From assembly GCA_025056355.1 (NCBI GenBank), contig JANWWI010000007.1, forward strand, positions 1 to 64,000: a stretch of DNA of 64,000 nucleotides. The letters run 5' to 3'. This document shows positions 1 through 7,640 of this stretch, piece by piece. The stretch is from Casimicrobiaceae bacterium. Lineage in GTDB: Bacteria > Pseudomonadota > Gammaproteobacteria > Burkholderiales > Casimicrobiaceae. The stretch's first letter is position 1; the number at the start of each line of letters is the position of its first letter. The notes beneath the pieces are model-generated. The model did not search any database and was not told the origin of the DNA. It saw only the letters and a list, made by a program, of their open reading frames with translations. The translations under genes were made by a program, and so were the position numbers.

Positions 1-566
1 AATACGTAGCCAAAGCCGAAAAGAATCGGTTCCCATCGGTCATGGTTGGAATCAGGCCGGTTCGGCCAAGTACTCTCCACGACAACGATCCATGGGCGCA
101 CCGTCGAAGCCGCCCAACTCTGGAGTACCTCGGCCTCGGCCCCTTCAACATCGATTTTCAGCCAGTGAACGTGAGGAACATTCAAGGAATCAAAAACACT
201 AGACAACGGGAGTGTTGCAACAGTGATTTCTCGCGCCGAAAACCCCGCGTGTTGGTGCTGTTGGGCAATCTCCAGATCCAGTGTCGATAACCCGGTATCA
301 GGAATTTCGAAAAACTTTCGTACACCAGCGTTGGCAGCAATGGCGACCTCAAGAACGGTTTCATCCGGACGGTGCTCACGAAGCAGTCTCGCGTAATGAG
401 AGACGGGTTCAATATGAATGCCGCGCCAGCCCCGTTCGTAGAAAGCTAAGCTGACCGAGTCGATGACTGGATGTTGCGCGCCGACATCGATATAAAAACC
501 TTTATCGATATGCTTCAACGCCCGAAAAAGTAAAACGTCCTCAAAATTTTGCGCGTATGAAATCAT
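1..566 (-). CDS. FkbM family methyltransferase, partial (3' end beyond left edge)
   Basis: Reading the minus strand from the ATG at 566 gives an uninterrupted frame of 188 codons to the window edge. The protein opens with MISYAQNFEDVLLFRALKHI, carries the glycine-containing SAM-binding stretch YIDVGAQHP, then IEP, and later WLKIDVEGAE. This is the usual N-terminal layout of FkbM-type SAM-dependent methyltransferases, which often O-methylate sugars or polyketides and sit among glycosyltransferase genes. The carboxy end lies outside the window. The gene and its upstream region are visibly richer in A and T than the GC-rich genes to the right, which suggests acquired DNA (inference). The substrate is unknown; a surface glycan is a reasonable guess because the next genes are glycosyltransferases. 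The family call is firm and the function is not. Confidence 0.85.
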   Translation of the reverse strand, partial: MISYAQNFEDVLLFRALKHIDKGFYIDVGAQHPVIDSVSLAFYERGWRGIHIEPVSHYARLLREHRPDETVLEVAIAANAGVRKFFEIPDTGLSTLDLEIAQQHQHAGFSAREITVATLPLSSVFDSLNVPHVHWLKIDVEGAEAEVLQSWAASTVRPWIVVVESTWPNRPDSNHDRWEPILFGFGYV

Positions 567-586
567 TGGGGTTGCTCGGGGCGTAT

Positions 587-601
587 CCCGAATCGTTCGG
601 G
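587..601. promoter_or_regulatory. Short perfect inverted repeat upstream of the FkbM gene
   Basis: CCCGAA-TCG-TTCGGG forms a perfect 6-bp stem about 20 bases upstream of the FkbM start at 566. It would sit in the leader of that transcript. It could be a small hairpin or an operator half-site pair, or chance. The rest of the gap (602-754) is comparatively AT-rich and holds no gene I can recognise. Confidence 0.25.
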
Positions 602-754
602 TCGTAAAACTAAGAAAATGTCAGCTGCGCACGCCGGTTTTTGTGTCGAAAGTTTGCGCTTTCTTTACACGGTAATCGGTCCCATGGCGCCAGGAGCCAA
701 CAGTAGAAATCGGTCAGCCTGTGACGGGAGGGAAAGGTCTCCGTAGGTAGAAAG

Positions 755-1108
755 TTACGGGTCTAAATCGTCCTCCTCGCCTTTGTTTTTTTTGTTGGCC
801 GTCGCCAGCAACGCAAACTGTTGGGACAGCTGACGCACCTCGCCGCTCAGACGTGCAAGCACGAGATCGGCGTGCAGGGCCTTGCCGCCGAGCAACACCA
901 ACGCGGGTAGGGCCAAGACCCAGTCGGAGACCCCGGCGAGATCCTCGCCCAAGCCCAGCAGCCAATAAGTCGTTAGTGCTGCAAAGAAAAGAGTGAAGCC
1001 GACCCAAAACAGGGAGCTTCCAAGGGGAAGTTGATCCCGGCGTATCAGCACAACGATGAGCGCAAGCAGTGACACGCTCAGCGCAAATAAAAGAAGAGGC
1101 AGTGTCAT
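755..1108 (-). CDS. DUF2304-type small membrane protein
   Basis: 117 residues starting MTLPLLLFALSVSLLALIVV, with about three hydrophobic segments (roughly residues 2-22, 30-52 and 60-78). A charged C-terminal tail, rich in Q, K, E and D, follows. This size and layout fit the DUF2304 family, which is commonly encoded beside a DPM1-like GT2 glycosyltransferase and is thought to be its membrane partner. That is exactly the context here: the ATG at 1108 overlaps the stop of the upstream GT4-GT2 fusion gene in an ATGA. The frame stays open far upstream, but those codons lie over the glycosyltransferase gene, and the ATGA overlap decides the start. The family call is by layout and neighbourhood, so moderate confidence. 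Confidence 0.7.
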   Translation of the reverse strand: MTLPLLLFALSVSLLALIVVLIRRDQLPLGSSLFWVGFTLFFAALTTYWLLGLGEDLAGVSDWVLALPALVLLGGKALHADLVLARLSGEVRQLSQQFALLATANKKNKGEEDDLDP

Positions 1109-2988
1109 GACCAGGCGTCTACCGGCACGGCGAGCGAGCGTAACTTGTGACCACGTTTGCATGCGGCGAGGAGCGTGGTTTGGGAAAAATATCGCGCCAC
1201 CTCGCCCCAGTTCGAAAACACGCGTGATCCCCCGACTCGCCTCGGGCCCATGCGCACGCTCACTTCGCGAACCATCAAACGGTGCGCTGCTAGGAGATGG
1301 AGGACACCGACGTCTTGGTGTTCGAGAAGGCAAGCGCGACGGCCCGCAAGGGTGGCAAGCGCCGTGCGTCGGTAGAGCCGAAACCCCGATGTGAAATCCA
1401 GCACCCGTAACCCCGTGATCCATCGAAACCACGCCCACGCCAGTCGCCGCAGGCGAGTCGCTCGGGCGGGACAGCTGCCAATGACGGCGTCCACGCCGCC
1501 GGCGGCGTCGAGCAGTTTTTGGATCTCGCTCGCAAAATGCTGCCCGTCGGCATCCATGGTGATGACGGCGCTGTAATTGTGGCGGAGCGCGTAGCGAATG
1601 CCAGTCTGGGTTGCACCCCAAGCGCCGAGGCGTAGCGGCAAGCGAAGCACGATCGCGCCGGCCGCGCGGGCGCGCTCGGCGGTGGCGTCGGTGCTTGCAT
1701 CATCGACGACCACGACGTCAGGGTAGCCATGCGCCTTGACATCGGCCACCACCTCGCCCACGGTGGCCTCTTCGTTGTACGCCGGGATCACCACCAGCGG
1801 CCGCTCGTGCGCTTCGGGTTGCGGATGATCGGGGTCGAGGACGGCTTGAACGATTCGCTCAAGCCGCTTCGTCACGCTTTCGATTTCGAAGCGCTCGCTC
1901 GCGAGGCGCCGACCGTTTTGCCCCAGAGCCGCAGCAAGCGCCGCGTCTCGAGCCAGGCGCTCGATAGAGGCTGTCCATGCCGGCACTTCATCGGGCGGCG
2001 GTGTGAGCGCGGTGAGGCCTTCGCGGGCGAGCTCACGCACGCCGCTGCCTTCGAGCCGCGAAGCGATGATCGGTAACCCCGCCCGCATCGCCTCCACAAG
2101 CACAAGGCCGAAGGCCTCCGTGCGCTCCCGGCTCGGCAGCGCGAAGGCTTGTGCCGTGTGCAGCAGGGCAAGCTTTTCGTGTTCGGTGACGCGAGAGAGC
2201 AACCGAATGCGCACATCGCCGCCGGGGATCTGCGCAATCAGCCGACGCAGCTTTGGCCCCTCTTTTCCGTCACCGACGAGCACGAGGGCGACATCTTCAA
2301 GCGGGGCGAGGGCACGGATCAGGGTGTCGAAGCCTTTGTAATAGGTGAGTCGCCCAATCGCAAGAAGCCGAAACTGCCCCTCTGGCCATTGTGAGGCGGC
2401 CCAGGCGAGTTCGTCGGCGTTGGGTTGCCGATCCGGGTATTCGAGCCCAAGGGGAATGGCCACCGTGCGATCGCGGTAGGGCTCGAGCGCTTCGCTTGTG
2501 ACTAAGTAGGAGGCCGAGGTTGCGATGACCAGATGCGCGCGCTCGAGCACGAGCCGCTCGTAGGGCCGGTAGAAGGGGTAGAGCCAGCGCAGCAGGCGTT
2601 GATGTTTGGAAGCGACCACGTCGCTGTGCCAGTGAATCACCCACGGGAGTCGGCGCGCGCTCGCGAGCGTCAGGCCCGCAAGCGGTGCCATGTTGGGCAT
2701 GTGCCAGTGCAGGTAATCGGGCTTGAACTCCGCAATCGCGCGGGCAAGTTCGCGCCTGAGCGCCGGTGCGATCGGAACGAAGGCAACTTCGCGAGTCACC
2801 GGCACACGGCGAAGCCACGGCGGGTCGTCGGTCGGGAGAGGAAAACCCGGTGGATGGTGGGCAAGCGCAAAGGCTTCGATGCCTTGGCGGCGCTGTTCGC
2901 GCACCAAATCTTCCACGAAGCGCTCCACGCCGCCATGAAACGGCGCCCAGTACTTGCAGACGTGCAGGACGCGGCCGGTGAAACTCAT
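1105..2988 (-). CDS. GT4-GT2 fusion glycosyltransferase
   Basis: 627 residues with two complete glycosyltransferase units. Residues 1 to about 390 form a GT4-type (GT-B fold) enzyme: it begins MSFTGRVLHVCKYWAPFHGG, has the early HGGVE loop, RLTYYKGFDTL, LVGDG, and the donor-site EAFGLVLVEAM with its paired glutamates. From about residue 397 a GT2 (GT-A fold) domain starts with VVIPAYNEE, followed by VVVDDASTD and the metal-binding DxD in MDADGQH (about 479-481), then DFTSGFRLYRR as in dolichyl/polyprenyl-phosphate mannose synthases. The C-terminus lacks the transmembrane anchor some GT2 enzymes have, and the next gene encodes a separate DUF2304 membrane protein that could supply it. The start ATG overlaps the upstream gene's stop by four bases. 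One chain could both extend a glycan (GT4) and make a polyprenyl-phosphate sugar (GT2). The acceptors are unknown. Confidence 0.85.
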   Translation of the reverse strand: MSFTGRVLHVCKYWAPFHGGVERFVEDLVREQRRQGIEAFALAHHPPGFPLPTDDPPWLRRVPVTREVAFVPIAPALRRELARAIAEFKPDYLHWHMPNMAPLAGLTLASARRLPWVIHWHSDVVASKHQRLLRWLYPFYRPYERLVLERAHLVIATSASYLVTSEALEPYRDRTVAIPLGLEYPDRQPNADELAWAASQWPEGQFRLLAIGRLTYYKGFDTLIRALAPLEDVALVLVGDGKEGPKLRRLIAQIPGGDVRIRLLSRVTEHEKLALLHTAQAFALPSRERTEAFGLVLVEAMRAGLPIIASRLEGSGVRELAREGLTALTPPPDEVPAWTASIERLARDAALAAALGQNGRRLASERFEIESVTKRLERIVQAVLDPDHPQPEAHERPLVVIPAYNEEATVGEVVADVKAHGYPDVVVVDDASTDATAERARAAGAIVLRLPLRLGAWGATQTGIRYALRHNYSAVITMDADGQHFASEIQKLLDAAGGVDAVIGSCPARATRLRRLAWAWFRWITGLRVLDFTSGFRLYRRTALATLAGRRACLLEHQDVGVLHLLAAHRLMVREVSVRMGPRRVGGSRVFSNWGEVARYFSQTTLLAACKRGHKLRSLAVPVDAWS

Positions 2989-5063
2989 GATCGCGCCGGT
3001 GTAGCTGTGAGGCCTAATCGCGCGGCAAGCGGTTCGAGTTGGGCGTATTCTGCCGCGGCGAGCTTTGTGCGCGCTTCGGTCAGCAGCGTTTGTGCGCGTT
3101 CCCGTTGGCCCGCTGCCGCGAAGGCTTGCAGCGCGCCGGCGTACAGGCGAAGGCTTGCTCGTTCGTTCAGAAGCGCGGAGAAGGCCGCCGCGGCCTCGCC
3201 CGGTTTTTGCTCAGCCAGCAGCGCGTAGGCGCTTGCAAGCCGGGTGTGGAAGGCGCGCGGATCGAACGCCTGGGCGGTGCGAACATCGCCGAGCGTGTCG
3301 GCATCCGCTTGACCGAGCGCGAAACGAAGCAGGGCGCGTCGCGCGTGCGCCTCCGCTTTCACGCCCGGTTCTGCGCGCGGGCTCGCGATCGCCCGGCTGT
3401 AGGCGTCGAGCGCAAGCACGGGCTCCCCGTGGGTCTCAAGCAAAACGCCCGCATTGACGAACACGAGCGAATCCTCGATGCCGCGCCGCACCGCGCCGGC
3501 GAGGGCTTGCAGCGCCTGAGCGATGCGCCCGTTTTCGGCGAGCCACTCGGCGGTGGCAAAGAGTCCCTCGCCACCATCGCCGAGTCGTGTGGAGTGCTCG
3601 AAGTCGCGCAAGGCAAGGCGCGCTTGCCCCGCTTCGCGAAGGGCCGCGCCGCGGTTGAAGTAGGCACGCGACTGCCCCGGCGTGAGCTCTTCCGGCAGCT
3701 TGGCCACGGCATCCTCCCAAACCGCAAGCGGCGAGCGCATGCTGTAGGCGCGCTCGTGAGCAAGCAGGCTGGCCAGGACAAGCGCCACCGCGGCACCGAC
3801 CGCCAGCGCGCGCCGAAGCGCGGGCCGCTCGGGCGCTTCCGCCGGCGCGAGCGCCAGCGCAAGCCCCGGCAGCGCGATTGCCCACAAATAGCTGCGGTAG
3901 AGGACGAAAGGGTCCTGAATCCAGACCGTGGCGAACTCCGTGACATAAAGCGTGGTGACGAGCAGCAGGCACCACGCCGCAAGACGTACGCGGATCGAAC
4001 TCGAGAAGAGGCCAACGCATGCCCCGGCGAGGAGCGCCAGATAGCCGAGCACGCCGAGCACAAGCGCCAAGTCGTCAAAACTGACGGGGAAGCGCGGGCG
4101 CAGGTCAATCGACATCGCGCCGACGTTCGGGACGAGCCAGAGAAAGCCGTAGTGGAAGAACAGCCGCATTTCGTTGGCAATCGAAAGCGGCCAGATCATG
4201 CCCTCGATGCCTGGGGCGATCAGCGAGAGCTGGCGCACGTAGCGGACCGAGGCTTCATCGAAGGGCTGACCGATCAGATGCCCATAGCGCTGAAAGAGCA
4301 GGTAGCCACCGGCGAGCGCCAACAAGGCAAACGGCAGCAGCCAAACAAGCACACGCCTGGGCGAGGGCCGGCGCACGATGACCACAATCCCAAGCATCGC
4401 AGCCGGTAGGGCCACCGCGTACTCTTTGGAAAACATGGCTGCCACATAGGCGAGCAGTGCGCCCAGCAGCGCGTAGGGATGGCCACGATCGGCCCAAAGG
4501 AGCGTGCACCAAAGCGCGAGCAGGGAAAAAAGCGTGGCCAGAACGATCGACCGCTGAACGAGATAGGCCACCCCGTAGACCGCGACCGGATGCAGCAGAA
4601 ACCACGCGCAAGCGAAACCGAGCACTACCACGCCCCAGCGGCCCTCGGGCAGCGGCAGGCTTGTCCAGACGCCGGCTTGCGTCGTCTGCGGCGAGGGCGG
4701 CTCGTTTGCAAGCACGCGTGACAGCGTGCGGTAGAAGCCAAACAGGGTGAGCGCAACGAGCGCATGCAGTGCGACGTTGATCGAGCGCTGCCAGAGTACA
4801 TGTCCTTCGCCGAAGAGCCGCTCGAGTGCGACGATCGAGTGATAGGCGATCGTGCGCACCTTCAGCGTGAAGAGCTGGGCGTAGTCGTTTCGGAAGCTCT
4901 CGCGGCTGATCAGTTCATCGTCGAAGAAGAGCGGGGCGTTGAGCACCGGGTGATAGATTGCGGCAAGCAGCAGCAGTGCGCCGAAAATCCCCGCCGCACC
5001 GAGCGCAAAGTCGCGCAAGGACAGCGGCGGACGATTCCGGTCCGAAAGGACGAGGGTGCTCAT
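2985..5063 (-). CDS. TMTC-like integral membrane protein with C-terminal TPRs (putative GT-C glycosyltransferase)
   Basis: About 692 residues from the ATG at 5063. The frame is open to 5237, but those extra codons lie in repeat DNA and spell Pro/Gly-rich peptide, so I reject the longer form; ATG 5069 is also possible. Residues 20 to about 435 hold around ten hydrophobic segments. After the first comes FFDDELI, with an acidic cluster at about 48-50 where GT-C enzymes carry their catalytic acids. LHPVAVYGVAYLVQR (about 157) and FSKEYAV (about 211) resemble conserved stretches of the eukaryotic TMTC O-mannosyltransferases and their bacterial relatives. From about residue 464 to the end are TPR-like helices (RAYFNRGAALREAG and so on). 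TMTC proteins use a dolichyl-phosphate sugar; the next genes could make such a donor. The activity is inferred. Confidence 0.7.
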   Translation of the reverse strand: MSTLVLSDRNRPPLSLRDFALGAAGIFGALLLLAAIYHPVLNAPLFFDDELISRESFRNDYAQLFTLKVRTIAYHSIVALERLFGEGHVLWQRSINVALHALVALTLFGFYRTLSRVLANEPPSPQTTQAGVWTSLPLPEGRWGVVVLGFACAWFLLHPVAVYGVAYLVQRSIVLATLFSLLALWCTLLWADRGHPYALLGALLAYVAAMFSKEYAVALPAAMLGIVVIVRRPSPRRVLVWLLPFALLALAGGYLLFQRYGHLIGQPFDEASVRYVRQLSLIAPGIEGMIWPLSIANEMRLFFHYGFLWLVPNVGAMSIDLRPRFPVSFDDLALVLGVLGYLALLAGACVGLFSSSIRVRLAAWCLLLVTTLYVTEFATVWIQDPFVLYRSYLWAIALPGLALALAPAEAPERPALRRALAVGAAVALVLASLLAHERAYSMRSPLAVWEDAVAKLPEELTPGQSRAYFNRGAALREAGQARLALRDFEHSTRLGDGGEGLFATAEWLAENGRIAQALQALAGAVRRGIEDSLVFVNAGVLLETHGEPVLALDAYSRAIASPRAEPGVKAEAHARRALLRFALGQADADTLGDVRTAQAFDPRAFHTRLASAYALLAEQKPGEAAAAFSALLNERASLRLYAGALQAFAAAGQRERAQTLLTEARTKLAAAEYAQLEPLAARLGLTATPARS

Positions 5064-5157
5064 CGGCATGCATTTTGCCGTAGCGTTTGATGGCGCCGGC
5101 GGGGATGAGGAGTGTGGGAAAAGCGCGCGCGGCGTGGCGGTCAGCTTGCCCCGGGCG

Positions 5158-5340
5158 CCCTCACCCGGCGCTTCGCGCCACCCTCTCCCAGGGGGAGAGG
5201 GGAACTTCAAGCGGCTGAGGCCTAGACGCTGGAGCAACTCAAACCCCCTCTCCCTCTGGGAGAGGGTTGGGGTGGGGGCTAGCTACTTCGCTCGCGCTCC
5301 ACACTCCCTCTCCCTCTGGGAGAGGGTTGGGGTGAGGGCG
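5158..5340. repeat. Three GC-rich palindromic intergenic repeats
   Basis: The 332-base gap 5064-5395 has no gene. It holds three copies of a stem-loop element built on CCCTCTCCC...GGGAGAGGG with a flanking TCACCC or GGTGAGGG: about 5158-5203, 5244-5279 and 5303-5340. The last two share an identical 29-base core (5246-5274 and 5306-5334) spaced exactly 60 bases apart. The first copy has a different left flank. Elements of this type are scattered through many proteobacterial genomes. They would form strong RNA hairpins, and their direct role here is unknown. Confidence 0.8.
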
Positions 5341-5395
5341 TCTTCAAGCCACCAAGGCCCATCCCTGGCCGCGACAGCACCAACGGATGCCGGCC

Positions 5396-6670
5396 TTACC
5401 CTTGCGCGTAGGTGCGCGCATCATCGATCACCTTGCCGTCGTTGGGCAGCGTGCCGGGCGGGAGCAGTTCCACCTCGCCGCCCAATTTGGTGATGTCGCG
5501 CAGCGCCTCCTTCACGCGCGCCGCCAAGCCCTCCGGCGCGGCGACGCATTCGGCCTTGAGGGTCATCTGGTCGCGATCGTCCGGGTTGGTGATGACGAGG
5601 CGCACGCGGCCGAGCTCGGGGAAGCGCTTGGCCACTTCGGCCACTTGCGAGGGATGGACGAACATCCCCTTGACTTTGGCCGTTTGATCGGCCCGGCCCA
5701 TCCAGCCTTTGATGCGGGTGTTGGTGCGCCCACTGGGACAACGCCCCGGCAGTACCGCCGAGAGATCTCCGGTGCCGAAGCGAATGAGCGGATAGTCGGG
5801 GTTGAAGGTGGTCACGACCACTTCGCCGACCTCGCCCTCGGGGACTGGGTCGCCGGTGCCGGGCCGGACAATCTCGACGATGAGGTCCTCGTCGATCACC
5901 ATGCCTTCGACATTGCCCATCGCGTCCGGCGCCTCGTAGGCGATGAGCCCAACGTCCGCGGTCGCGTAGCACTGGCTCGCGATGATCCCGCGCTCGCGCA
6001 GCATCTGCCGAAGCGCGGGCGGGAAGTACTCGCCGGAGACGGCGGCCTTTTTGAGGCTCGTGATCGGTGTGCCGAGTTCGTCGGCCTTTTCAAGCAGGAT
6101 GCGCAGGAACGAGGGTGTGCCGACGTATCCATCCGGCTTGAGATCAAGCATCGCGGCGATCTGCTGCTCGGTGTTGCCCACCCCTGCCGGAAACACCGTG
6201 CAGCCGAGTGCCAGCGCCCCGGCATCGAGGATCCAGCCGCCCGGGGTCATGTGATAGCTAAAGCTGTTATGGATCAGATCCCCGGGCCGGAAACCGGCGG
6301 CGTAGAGGGCGTTGGCGGTGCGCACATAGGCGTGCATTTCGGGCCCTTCGGGCTCGTAGATCGGCCCCGGTGAGGCAAACACGCGCGCCGCGCGCCGGAC
6401 GGCCGAGGGCCCCCAGCCGATCGCGGCCACGCCGCCGAAGGGACGGTTCGCCTTTTGCAACTCGAGCAGCTCGTTTTTGCGCAGCACCGGCAGTCGGGCG
6501 AGCGCCTGGCGGGAGGTGATGGCGGCCGGATCAATCTGCGCAAGCGATTGCGCGAAGTACGGCGCATGCGTCTTCGCATGCGCGATTTGTGCCGGCAGGC
6601 GGGCGAACAAATCGGCCTCGCGCTCGGCCGGGTCGCGAAAGCTGCGGGGGTCGGGAAAGCGCTGTTGCAT
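5396..6670 (-). CDS. Phenylacetate-CoA-ligase-like acyl-adenylate-forming enzyme
   Basis: 424 residues, close to the usual PaaK length. The ATG is at 6670. The sequence has GTPSFLRILLEKA, SGEYFPPALRQ, ASQCYATADVGLIAYE (acyl-adenylate site), then VVTTFNPDYPLIRFGTGDLS and IKGWMGRADQTAKVKGMFVHP, which is the hinge and C-terminal subdomain of the PaaK branch of AMP-forming ligases. These enzymes activate a carboxylic acid to acyl-AMP and then to acyl-CoA. In betaproteobacteria, paralogues of this kind are often found beside branched-chain-amino-acid-type ABC transporters and a second acyl-CoA synthetase, as here (10.9-17.9 kb), although four unrelated genes intervene. Whether the substrate is phenylacetate or another aromatic or fatty acid cannot be read from the sequence; the rest of a paa pathway is not in the window. 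Confidence 0.8.
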   Translation of the reverse strand: MQQRFPDPRSFRDPAEREADLFARLPAQIAHAKTHAPYFAQSLAQIDPAAITSRQALARLPVLRKNELLELQKANRPFGGVAAIGWGPSAVRRAARVFASPGPIYEPEGPEMHAYVRTANALYAAGFRPGDLIHNSFSYHMTPGGWILDAGALALGCTVFPAGVGNTEQQIAAMLDLKPDGYVGTPSFLRILLEKADELGTPITSLKKAAVSGEYFPPALRQMLRERGIIASQCYATADVGLIAYEAPDAMGNVEGMVIDEDLIVEIVRPGTGDPVPEGEVGEVVVTTFNPDYPLIRFGTGDLSAVLPGRCPSGRTNTRIKGWMGRADQTAKVKGMFVHPSQVAEVAKRFPELGRVRLVITNPDDRDQMTLKAECVAAPEGLAARVKEALRDITKLGGEVELLPPGTLPNDGKVIDDARTYAQG

Positions 6671-6712
6671 GGTGTGTGCTCGTCAGGCGACGGGCTGCGT
6701 GGGCGCGGACCC

Positions 6713-7525
6713 CTATTGCCGGGGCTCACCGCGTGCATTCACGCGGATCGTCGGGCCGGGCGGATAGGTCATATGAACCGTGTGGTCTTGGCCGCGGAAG
6801 GTGTAGCCGACCTCGTAGTAGGCGATCTGCCCCGAGGGCGCGCTGTCGCAGCGGCGGATTTCCTGGGGTACGCCGAGACTTCCGCCGCCCGCTTGCGCGC
6901 CGATGGCGGCACCGGCGACTGCGCCCACGGCCGTGGCGATGTCGTTACCGCGACCGCTTCCGATTTGGTGCCCGATGATGCCGCCGATGATGGCGCCCAC
7001 GACCGCACCGCCCAAGTTGGGGTTGCCCGCGGTGGCGGGCCGATGCTCGACCCAGCAGCGTTGTTCCGGCGGGCCCGTGATGGCGCGCACATAGACGACC
7101 GGCGCCTCGTAGAGCCGCTCGCCGGGGCGCTGGTAGTAGGGATAGACGTAGGCATCCGGCTGCGGAATCGCAAGCTCCCAGTGATCGTCCACGCCGCGTC
7201 GATAGGGCCGCACCGAGGTGATGAGATCGTTCATGCCGATCGCGCGCAGGCTGGCGTGGCTGCCCACTTGAAAGATCACACAGCGGCCGCGAAAGTGATC
7301 ATGCTCACAGGCAAGCCAGCGCCCAGCCTCGACAATCGCCGAGGAGGCCAGATCGTTGAAGCCAAGCGCTTTCAAGTTCGGCACCGCCCCATTCAAGGTC
7401 ACTGCACGGCCGCGAAAGCCGTCGTCTTCGTAGAGCGTGATGGTGGCCTGCGCGGCGCAGGCGGAAACGAAAAGGAGGGCCGCCACAAGGGCGCGGCCAA
7501 AACCGGTGGGTCGACGTACGCGCAT
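6713..7525 (-). CDS. Beta/gamma-crystallin and glycine-zipper envelope protein
   Basis: 270 residues from the ATG at 7525, chosen because it is followed at once by a good signal peptide (RRPTGFGRALVAALLFVSAC, cleavage near AQA). Residues about 28-110 contain two beta/gamma-crystallin-like Greek-key repeats, TLYEDDGFRGRAVTL and CEHDHFRGRCVIF, each followed by a short SxxxxGMND-type loop. Residues about 168-215 form a glycine-zipper 2TM segment (GGAVVGAIIGGIIGHQIG and GAVAGAAIGAQAGG) of the Rickettsia 17-kDa antigen type. It should be exported and associated with the outer membrane. Calcium binding by the crystallin motifs is possible but not shown. The gene is divergent from the FAD oxidase at 7641, with about 115 bases between. 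Confidence 0.75.
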   Translation of the reverse strand: MRVRRPTGFGRALVAALLFVSACAAQATITLYEDDGFRGRAVTLNGAVPNLKALGFNDLASSAIVEAGRWLACEHDHFRGRCVIFQVGSHASLRAIGMNDLITSVRPYRRGVDDHWELAIPQPDAYVYPYYQRPGERLYEAPVVYVRAITGPPEQRCWVEHRPATAGNPNLGGAVVGAIIGGIIGHQIGSGRGNDIATAVGAVAGAAIGAQAGGGSLGVPQEIRRCDSAPSGQIAYYEVGYTFRGQDHTVHMTYPPGPTIRVNARGEPRQ

Positions 7526-7640
7526 GAGCAGCCTGCCACGGTGTTCCTGATGCGACCGCGTGATTATCAACCGCGTGGGGGCCGATCGTCGAGCCGGTCC
7601 TAAGCGCGCGTGCCAGCGCGATTCCGCTACGCTCCCTCGT

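Noticed and set aside
42-290. Plus-strand open frame at the left edge
   Set aside because: It lies wholly antisense to the FkbM gene and has no recognisable motif.
3039-4409. 456-residue plus-strand frame opposite the TMTC-like gene
   Set aside because: Basic, arginine-rich composition typical of an antisense shadow in GC-rich DNA; the minus strand has clear membrane and TPR features.
5158-5340. Possible CRISPR array
   Set aside because: Only three palindromic copies, irregular spacing apart from one pair, no cas genes; a REP-like element fits better.
6455-7603. 382-residue plus-strand frame
   Set aside because: Spans two minus-strand genes and their gap, with no family features.
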